Assembly: GCF_021018895.1 (NCBI RefSeq)
Contig: NC_079376.1
Coordinates: 11,213,001-11,277,000, forward strand
DNA length: 64,000 bases
Origin: Seriola aureovittata
Lineage: Eukaryota > Chordata > Actinopteri > Carangiformes > Carangidae
Direction of reading: 5' to 3'
Part shown: in pieces, positions 51,004-64,000 of the stretch
Layout: every line of letters starts with the position of its first letter
How positions within the stretch are numbered: position 1 is the first letter of the stretch
Program-made: the position numbers and the translations under genes
The notes under the pieces: generated by a model
Databases searched by the model: none
Told to the model about the DNA's origin: nothing
What the model saw: only the letters and a program-made list of their open reading frames with translations

Positions 51004-52599
51004 TGTCCATGCCCTTCAAAGTCAATTTAGGGGATATAAACATCAATATGTCTGCTTCTCACCACCATGTGGAATGTAGAGTATGCCTGCTGTGATATAC
51101 TTGAGACCTTAATCTATAAGTTTTTTTCATGGCTCTCTCTAAGGCTCTCATGTTGCTGATGACCTCGAAACTTAAGTACCTAACATGCTATGGTAGATGA
51201 CAAATGTTACTCTGCAACTGAACCATGATGTATGCCACATTATATTGTGACAGCGCTTTTGAAACATGTAATGTGGAATAAAGTTCACTACTCTTACACA
51301 ATTAGTGCTGATTGTTCAACATGAATCAGCCGTTTCTTTCTTTGTGTGTGTTTGTAATAAAGACCGTGTCCATACCGCTGATCACAGATAACAAATGTTC
51401 ATGATAACATAAACACAACTGTAGGGTGAGGAATGTTGAATGCCTTCTGTGGTGGTTTATACACATCCGCTGTTTCAGTTCCTCCATTGTTGATAACGGT
51501 ACAGGGTAGACCCTAAATGCTACATACTGCAACAGGGGTCTCATAATTAACTCTGACTAACTGCCAATACCAATTCCAATTCCAACCTTACTGGTACCAC
51601 GCATGGTTTTCACTTTTTGTGCACTTAAGTCTATGTGCTGAAAACCTTGGCCTCTTTGTTCCCTACTGCGGGCCACCCATAATGCTGTTCTAGTGTTGAG
51701 ATGAATAATTCATCCGGCGGACTGTGGCAACTCTTGTAACATCCTGACCCCCCACCTCCCCCAGTCCCCTGCACGCCTGGGACACTTAACACACTCCTGA
51801 AGGAGATGCACCCATGAGTCTCCTCTTCTCCTCTCACCTCACTTCTCCTCTCCACCACCTCCCCCCATCAAATATTTAGACATTGTGGATGGAGAGGTGA
51901 ACATCACCGGCTCCCCCATGGCTTTCACTCACTGTCTCACCTCATCTCCTTCCCTCATATGCTACATGTCCTGCTGTTCTTCTCAACTCTCTCTTTACGC
52001 ACATAGGCAACAGGGAGATGGAACAAGGCGATGAGCGCCTGAAACATTTAGGTTCCTGCCACCCCGCCCCCACCCCCCTCCCCTGGAGTGGCCTTGTCAA
52101 ACATACTGAAATCTCTGCTCCATGCTGGAGAGAGAGCTGTAATGACGGTCTGCTAGTGTCTACTGTAAAATCAGACTCATCTTTTCATTTTATTGGTTGT
52201 AATAGTACCAATACTACTCAGTGGCCTGCAGACACCCTCAGGATGCAGGCCGACACAGCCACATATTTTCCCTGCCATTTCTCTCTGAAAGAAACACAAA
52301 GGCTGAAATATTAGACACTCTCCCTTTGAGTGTTTTGTGTGAGTTCTGTTCGCGGTCGATATGCTTGTCACTCAAGATGATGTGTAGGGTGATGGCAAGT
52401 GTGTGGAAATGTGTGGATGTGTTCTGGGGGGATTGCCACGCATGTTCACATCATTGAGGCCCAGAAGACCGTTGATTTCCGCAATCAGCTTCTTCATATA
52501 AAAGATAGCTCCTACAGTCACACACAATTTAGAGCAGTTTTGTATTGTATTGCTCTTGTCACTGGTTTGAAGTGGGTGTGGCTCAGTTTGAAAAGGTGA

Positions 52600-52939
52600 T
52601 ACCATGCATGCAGTCCTGGAGTCTTTATTGGGTTGCCTATCAACTTCATGGTGACAACAAGACTCCAGGAAGTTACTGTGCCTGGTCAAGAAATGGTCAG
52701 GCACATTTACCAGCCTGAACAAAACCTGTTATTTAGTAAGCTTTCAAGGTGCTAGTAGGCGGATTCTGTTACCTTTGGACAGAGCCAGCTTAGCTGTTTA
52801 GTGCCTTTTTCAGGTCTTTCTGCGCAGCTAAGCTAATCTGATGCTGGCTGAAGCTTCTTATTTATGTGTTATCATTCTTCTTATCTAATTCATATGCAAT
52901 AAGGGTATTCCCCAAAATGTCAAACTATTCCTTTAATAA
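52600..52939. mobile_element. Common teleost non-autonomous DNA element (3' end)
   Basis: The segment contains ggtcaggcacatttaccagc, ggtgctagtaggcggattct, gttacctttggacagagcca and the terminus ccaaaatgtcaaactattcc then tttaa. I recall this series, in this order, from many teleost BAC sequences as a MITE-like element whose terminal inverted repeat reads TTAAAGGAATAGTT. Only one end is clear here. Near the left limit tcctggagtctt (52614-52625) and aagactccagga (52659-52670) form a perfect 12-bp stem. No transposase is present. Confidence 0.65.
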
Positions 52940-53697
52940 ATAATGCATAGGGTTGTTGTTTTTCCTAACTTTAATGTTAACCATGCTTATTTAGTCATTT
53001 ACATATGATATTTTTGAGAAATATTTGATTTGAAACCATGTGTTTTGCAGGCTTTAGCACATACATTACATGTGTGTCTGTGGTGCTGCGTGCAGGTACA
53101 CAAGCTCAGAATTCCGGCTTTGTGTTCAGAGCATGTGTGTTGGCCCCTGCGGGGTCACAATGTCTCCCGTGTGTTTGTCATCACAGCTTTTGTTCCCCAC
53201 AGCCCTACTATTCTGGGAAGAGAAAGGTCATCTCCTCCTCAGATAACTAGTACCTTAAGGATCATAACCAGACACAGTCTCTAGTTTCTGTATTGTGAGG
53301 CTCAAGCTCTGTTGTTCATTTTAGCATTCTGTTCGCCCATGTACCAGTATCTGTGGAGGGTTTATGTCAGATCCCTGTATCTTTTTATGATCAGCTACGG
53401 TACATATTAGACTGTAGCTTAGGAATGGTCCTTATATGAATATTTATATTATAACATATGGAGAGTTGTACTGTTTCAGTTTTTTTCACATTAGAGGGAA
53501 AATGTTGTGTTTTCATTTGGGGTGTGGTGTGTGTGCGCATATGTGCTAGTTGGTTCTGTGGACTCGGGCCACATTGAAACAGATGCTGTAGTGTAATTTA
53601 AGTTGGATTTAAAACTTATGTGCTTGTTGAGTACTGAGGTATGTGACAGTTAAAGCAGGGTCATATGCTCCCTTCTCTATTTATGTCTGTTGGGTGG

Positions 53698-54070
53698 TTA
53701 AAGGAAAACTGACCCGTGCAAAATAACATCCCCGCCCCTCACCCTGCACTTATGACGAAATGACCCTGTAGTCTTTGCACGAGGCCTCCCCCTCACTGGA
53801 AAATACAGAAAAGATTTCGTCACCTGAGTCCATATGTGGGGAAAGATGGAGCTAACAGCTGCTTTGGAGCAATTGAAAAACAGCTACAAGGATACACACC
53901 TCCGGCTTGAGGAGCGAATTAGAAAGGAAACCATATGCTGCTGAAGGTTATGTGAGACCACGCAATTTTGAGTTCAACTCTCTTGACTCCAAGAAAGATG
54001 TTTTCAACTCTAGAATGGTAGTTTAGCTGCTGATAAATGCGAGCTCCAGTACATTGATTTTAGCATTTAA
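53698..54070. mobile_element. Possible dispersed repeat (MITE-like)
   Basis: The stretch opens with ttaaaggaaaactgacccgt and later carries gatgttttcaactctagaat followed by ggtagtttagctgctgataa and ttgattttagcatttaa. This set resembles a repeat I have seen in fish sequences, but I cannot delimit it or show TIRs, so it may also be unique intron sequence. Confidence 0.4.
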
Positions 54071-55132
54071 GAGTGTGTGTGTCACCTTTACTTGAGAGTC
54101 TCTTGATATTTTCAAACCAGCACCAATCAAAAAGCTGATACGTGTATTGATTAAGCCAGGACTTCTGAAGTACTCACCAACAGGACATCTCTGAATGGTT
54201 GTAGGGGTATAAATGAGTAATGTTGCAACAGCTATGGAGAATTTGGATTGAGTTGTCTGCTAGCAAGGGATGCTGTGATCTCTCCATGTTTGTGAGTTTG
54301 TGTTTTTCCTGTGTGTGTAAATAGGGATTTGGTTTTCCATATGGCTGTGTGTGTTTATACTACCCAGAGCAGCAGTCACCGCAGGGTGGGCTTTTATTAA
54401 AGAGTTGTAATGAGTGAGAGCCATCATGAGCCAGCTCGCTTATTGATTACCTATAAAGAGCACTCAGTGGAGACGTGCTGTGATCCATAGATAATGCTGC
54501 ACACAGGCAGGATCAACTTAGCCTGGTTCCAAATGTCTGAATCGCTGCCCACATCTCAAATTTTGTTGAGCAATTCAAATAGATCAAGTGTCGCTCTGGC
54601 GATTGGCTGTTTTCCTGGTTGGAGAATCAACTGAGCCAATCTGAGTCTTTGTGGATTCGACTAGACAGTTAAATGGTGACTTTACCAAGCTGTGTCAAAT
54701 CAGGACAGTTTAAACACAGTTACAGTCAACAGTTCTTCAACATTGTTAAAGTTAAACATAGGAATTATTGTTATAGCTCATTAATTACCATAAACATGTT
54801 CTCCCAGTGGATAATGTCATTCTCTGTGAACTTACTAAACCTGTGCTAACTCTACACTGTCTAATGGAGCTTCAGTGCTGACTGAAAATGATGTCACAGC
54901 AGCCAGACATGTCTTTAAGTCGTGTCTGTTCAGGGCAAAATCAAATCCTCCCACAGAGAGCAGCTAACAAGAAGGCAATCAGACAGAATAATAGAGTGGT
55001 AACGAAATGGCATTTCAATCTGAACATCAGGCGGGATTCAGCTACCACACAAATACGACCTCAGCATTGCAGTGCCAAAGGTGTCTGCATACTTCTGCAT
55101 AGCAACTATAATGTGACACACAGAAACATGTT

Positions 55133-55202
55133 GACACACACACAGACACACAGACACACACACACACAGACACACACACACACACACACACAGACACACA
55201 CA
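55133..55202. repeat. (CA)n/(CAGA)n compound tract
   Basis: CA units with regularly spaced CAGA interruptions. Confidence 0.9.
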
Positions 55203-55807
55203 ACAAAAAACAAAAACAACACCAGAATCCATCTCTTTTGTCAGTGAAAACGTAACCTGATGCTGAATGCTGTGTACTAATGTATTTTGGGGCCTACTTC
55301 AACCAAACAGCTGATTAGTTTGTCAGTGTGGTGACATTGAACTGTTCTCTTCATGAGTTAAGCTCTGCCTTTCACCGTCATTTAGTGTTTCTGTATTTGT
55401 GGAAGAGTAACTGAAAATGTAAGCAAGCAAAGAAGAACAGCATCAATCTGGGATGATTATAAAGAACATACCAACTTGAAATTCTGCACAATAAGAGGGC
55501 CACGGAAAAAGTGTAGAGCATCTTAGACAATACAGATCTTTCATTCCATATCATACAGACTGAATAAAGAGGCCATTTCAGTAATAAATTCTTACCTCAG
55601 AATTATGTGTTTATAGAAACAAAATGGCTCTTTTGTTAATGAAAGTCACTTGACTGTTCAATATAATTTCCCTGTGGGAGGAGTCTTGTTTGTGTGGTCT
55701 GTTTTCTGGGTCTGTTTTTCCCCTGTTTCATTGCCCTATTTGATTTAATTGCAGAATAATTAGTAGGTGTAACAGTCTTTGGTACTTATTGTAAACATCT
55801 GGTGGTG

Positions 55808-56004
55808 TACTAGAAAAGTGGTGGAATGTAACCAAGTAACCTTAGTCAAGTATTGCATTTAAGTGTAATTTTGATGCCACTTTAAACTCATACTTCATTA
55901 CATTCCTTACTTTTTATAGATACTTGTAACCTTACAAATACAGTTTTAAAATACAAAACATATTATGCTTTGTTCTACAAAATGCATGCGCAATAATATG
56001 CTAA

Positions 56005-56045
<41 letters not shown>

Positions 56046-56160
56046 ATTTTTACTTTTGATACTTCACAATTTTGTGTATGTACTCATACTCTTACTTAAG
56101 TGACATTTCCAATGCATAACTTGTACTTCTAAGGGAATAATTTTACAGAGTATTAAGACA
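55808..56160. mobile_element. Teleost MITE of the GTGGTGGAA...ACTTAAGT type, with an AT array inside
   Basis: It begins agaaaagtggtggaatgtaa then ccaagtaaccttagtcaagt, and near the other end reads tactcttacttaagtgacat, ttgtacttctaagggaataa and ttttacagagtatt. These correspond to the two ends of a very common fish repeat, known to me from memory, built from repeated TACTTAAGT and GTACTT motifs. The centre is replaced by a (AT)n tract (56007-56039), and the final GGAAGAAGTGGTGG-like terminus is not visible, so this copy is internally deleted or decayed. Confidence 0.65.
56007..56039. repeat. (AT)n microsatellite
   Basis: About 16 AT units inside the MITE-like repeat at 55808-56160. Confidence 0.93.
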
Positions 56161-60252
<4,092 letters not shown>

Positions 60253-61835
60253 ACAGCCATACAACCACACATACTAGTTCATCTAGCCTTTACCCTGCAC
60301 ATCTCCGGGGATTTTACAACACTGAAGTCACCCAAACATTCTACCTGGAATGGACCGCCACCAGGTTCTGAGATAAGCCGAACGTAGCTGAAGCCCCTCA
60401 GCTCTCGTCTCCTGAGCAGCTGCCACAGATGTGGCAGAGTGGTATCAGCTCGACCACAGCAGCCACGTTCCCTCCCTATCTCTCTTCCCCTCCCCCCAAG
60501 GTGCTCTTTGACAGAAATAATTGAGGTAGGGAGGTGGTGGGAGGTTAATGAAGCACTCCCAACACACGGGTGACCTTTCCCCAGCCCCTGCGCAAATCAT
60601 CGCAGCACAGTTTTTTGGACATTTTTAAATGAAAGCCTTTAAATAATTTATCTAACTATAGTTCCCGGAAGGCCCTTCATTAGAGATTGGCCGTGACATT
60701 TCCCTCCTCTCATACTTACCGCCTCACATTCAGTCCAAGAATATCACTGTCGATTTCTCTCGCCTTTGTCTCTCTTCTGCTGTCATCTCCGTCTTGGTCT
60801 TTCTGCCTCTGTCTTAGTGTCTCTCCCCCTCTCTTTTTCTCTTTCTACTCTCTCTCTCTGTGACATTAGCAGCATTAAAGATTGAGATCTCTGGTGTGTT
60901 CCACACATGGCTTTAAAATGACAGACAGGCGTCAGGACACGAGATGTGATTTTGCCGGGGTGGAATGGAAATTGAGTTTATTTAATCTTTAAGCATGTTG
61001 CGGGCTAACTGAAAGTCACATAGACTGCAGGGAGGAAGCAACGGCAGACGTGGATCCCGATTAATCATCTGCTCAGGTACTAAACTGTACACTTGCAATG
61101 AGCAAATCAAGTGCACTCCTGTCTTATTGCTACCTGTGTAATTTGAGTCCCAATCAAAATGAAAAATGCTACCATGTTGAGGTTGTATGATCGACAAGCT
61201 TTTCTTGTAAAGAATTGAAAAAAGCTAGCATAAGGAGAGACAGGCAGACTCAACCTTTATGCCTCCTTTACTTCACTGTATCTCCACAGAAACCAGGATG
61301 CATAATATTGACTTCTGTTTCATGCCTGCTTGGTTGTAATGAAGACAGTTTTGTACAGTATTAGTCAAGCTCATGGTGAGGATGGCTGACAATACAGCCT
61401 CAGTTACCAGAGGGGAAATCAACGCTAACTCTAACAGAAGAGACGTACGAGTATGACTGCGAACATAAATCAAACACAGCCCTACAAAGTCACCCCAACA
61501 CAACAAAGTCTTTCACAACCATGTACCGTCTGGTGGATAGGTATGAAAGACAAAACAAACTAGATCAGATATGTTAAGGGAAGAGTGCTGTCATTTCACA
61601 AGAAATGCAATTTACCAGACCCATTTTGCTGATGAAACAGAGAAAAATGAGACATGACAACCGTTTGAGTTATACAATATTGATATTAGCGGAAATGTTA
61701 TCAGACACAATGTGTGAGTCACTGCAGACCCCGGGCGTCCCAACGGACAAGCACTAGCAATACAATATCCACTTGTCTCAGACACTCTCATAACTTGAAT
61801 GGCGTCTGTATAGAGCTGCGGGGAGTCTTTTTTTA

Positions 61836-61864
<29 letters not shown>
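61836..61864. repeat. (ATT)n microsatellite
   Basis: About nine ATT units. Confidence 0.92.
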
Positions 61865-61867
<3 letters not shown>

Positions 61868-63240
61868 ATTACTTTACACACAGTTTAATGAGTGTAACAT
61901 GAAACACTCGTCAATGTCTTATGTTGGGTAGCATGAATTATTGAAGAGACGATCTGATCTGTGGTTCTGTTGGCCAATATACATATTAAAGAACTACTTT
62001 TGATTTGGTTTGATGTCTGCCACTACCACATCACTTTTTGTCTGGTTTTCAAATTTCTCATGTTATCTTCCAATTACACTGGACTTTTGTCTGTAATTCA
62101 CTCCTTATGATCATTCTACCATGTGGCATCAGCACCATGAATCTTTTATTCGCTTCATTAGTCAGAAAGTTTTTCCACTCCCTCCATAAATCTGTTTCTT
62201 TGCCACTGCAGTTCATTCTTAGCGCCCCTCCACCACCCCTCTTTCTTCCATACCTTCTCTTTCTCTCTGTTGCTGTTTCGCTGTATCAGAAGTTCTTTAT
62301 TACCGAGAAACAAGGGCAGATTTATACCTTCATCCAGGACGGAGGCAGGTGTGGTTTACAGAGTGCGTTGTGAGGGATGAGTTGTGTGCAGGATTAGTTT
62401 GCAGGGTGGAGAGGAGAGAAGAGAAGAGGAGAGGAAAGGAGGATTGTCTAGTTGTCTGTTACCTTGTGCTGTAGTGTAGATGCAGGCAGAGATAATAGGG
62501 AAGGACTGCTTCATTAACTCTCAGGGTCCATGACCAGAGTCTGTCTGTGGCTGTCTATGTCGCTCACCTTGGAAGACTGCTGCCTTCGCTCTTTTTCTCT
62601 TTCTCTGGCTCTCAGTTTGTCTGTTTTTTTTCTGCTCTCTCTTTGCCTGCTCAGGCCAGGATTTGTATTAATACCGCGGGAAGCCAAGGAGATGTTTTGA
62701 ACCGATGTGTAAATTTCACTTATGTAAAGATAGATGACCTAATTATCTACCACCATGAAAGCCTCAGAAGAAGAAACCTGCTGACTTATTTAAGTTTTAC
62801 CTTGACAACTGTACATATGGCAGTGCGGTTTCAAATGATAAAATCCAGAATAAAGACAGGTTGAATTGCCCATTTAGAATCCTCTAATGAGCTTTGAATT
62901 TAAAGCCACTCATGAGACTAAACCATAAAAATGAGGTGTATTTGCACCACTATTCTACTAAGTAACAAAGCCTTGGTGTTAACATTGTTTGAACACACCT
63001 AAGGTTTTCACCTCACAGAATTTAATATTTCCCATGGCAGCATGATTCTATTTTGATTATTTCCTGTGTCGTGTACCTGGCGATACGCTTTTCTTGTTGC
63101 AGCAGGTTACGCTATATTTCAGACAGAATAAAGGGCGAAAATTACTATTAGTTGCTGCCTCGAACACAAGATCTAAACATTTTGAGCGTAGGTTTCTGCC
63201 TTCCATTTTTCTCCTGGCGGAGAAACTCACACATGCATGC

Positions 63241-63255
63241 ACACTCACACTCACA

Positions 63256-63299
<44 letters not shown>
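63241..63299. repeat. (CACT)(CA)n microsatellite
   Basis: Three acactc units followed by about 20 CA units. Confidence 0.94.
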
Positions 63300-63301
<2 letters not shown>

Positions 63302-64000
63302 AACATACCCACACCCAGAAGTATCACAGTAAGTGATTGGATGTTAACCAGTCTGGAATAAAACAGATGGAAGACTGCGCTACAGCACCAAACACAGGAA
63401 ATTGATTTATCCCACCCAACCCCCTCCTGTTTTCCCATAATCCTTTACTGTCTTCAGTTCTCCCACCATTACACACTGACATACAATGATATACTTTGCA
63501 CTTATCCTTAACCGTTAGTTTCATCTCAGTCCACAGAGTGCATCCAGCTATCTGCTTTTAAAAAAACAAAACCGTCAGGCATCTTATCATATTTGAAGAT
63601 GGTTGACAAGTACAATTAAAATTCTTGAGTATAATCCTGTTGGTACAGCTGTTGCAGTGCTTAATCAATGTACCTCGCCTTTCCCGCTCTGCTTTCTGCG
63701 TATCGCTGCAACTTTCCCAGAACTAATTGCGGAGATATTTAATGGAGATAGGTGCTGTCTGGCTGCTTCACCCCGTCCACTGCAGCACACTGTGATGTTT
63801 TTTCCACTTTTAATAAGCCAGAGACTCCTCCCTTTCCACACCATGACCGGGGTTACTTTAAAGTTACTTTATTTTTCTTTACATGCTTGTGGTCACTGTG
63901 TGCATATGTGTTTATGCGCACATGTACACGCATGCTTGTTTACTGGCCTCTGTCTGACATCCCTCTCTCCAGATAACTTATCCCCCTCCAGCTACTTGTT

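Larger units (their letters stand above)
60253..64000. other. Intron stretch without recognisable genes (to window end)
   Basis: C/T-rich at 60740-60860, with an ATT array at 61836 and a CA array at 63241. No PACRG exon recognised before the edge. Confidence 0.6.

Noticed and set aside
52005..52060. Possible PACRG downstream exon (ggcaacagggagatggaaca)
   Set aside because: The superficial resemblance to an N-S-G-D-G stretch disappears on translation, and there is no matching DLIQETLEAF-type sequence.
62316..62350. ttcatccaggacggaggcag as a fragment of the PACRG IQE motif
   Set aside because: Only a few residues agree by chance; the flanking codons do not match and no splice sites fit.

Overview
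The window looks like teleost fish genomic DNA, most likely from a percomorph, although the species cannot be fixed from sequence alone. The grounds are dense (CA)n/(TG)n microsatellites, several dispersed repeat types I know from bony-fish genomes, AT-rich introns, and two small vertebrate-type exons with canonical splice sites. There is no bacterial-style gene organisation, no RNA gene, no CRISPR array and no phage or plasmid module.

The only protein-coding gene I can support is PACRG (parkin co-regulated gene) on the + strand. It is represented by two consecutive internal exons at 33004-33175 and 40282-40431. The reading frame joins exactly across the 7,106-bp intron between them (both donors leave phase 1), and the joined peptide matches the conserved HEAT/ARM-like core of vertebrate PACRG. 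PACRG is an axonemal microtubule inner-junction protein. Its N-terminal and C-terminal exons are not recognisable here, so the window appears to be the middle of the gene: at least 33.0 kb of upstream intron, the 7.1-kb central intron and at least 23.5 kb of downstream intron.

Everything else is intronic. Mobile-element relics, in order: a tRNA-derived SINE with perfect 19-bp target-site duplications (5287-5524); a 318-bp hAT-type MITE with 11-bp TIRs and near-perfect 8-bp TSDs (16322-16655); the 3' end of a non-LTR retrotransposon (about 21020-21612); a GTGAGGAC/GTCCTCAC repeat with decayed CCTAA-like motifs (29021-29234); the 3' part of a Penelope-like element with a GIY-YIG endonuclease reading frame (about 38517-39371, minus strand); and several non-autonomous elements or likely ones (about 43790-44170, 52600-52939, 53698-54070 and 55808-56160).

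About 30 microsatellite tracts are present, several in opposite-orientation CA/TG pairs. One 649-bp stretch is tandemly duplicated at over 99% identity (about 31199-32452) with GT arrays at its junctions; this is the most striking structural feature. I found no new biological system. The findings are structural curiosities of an intron-rich fish locus, and long open reading frames through CA/TG repeats should not be mistaken for genes.
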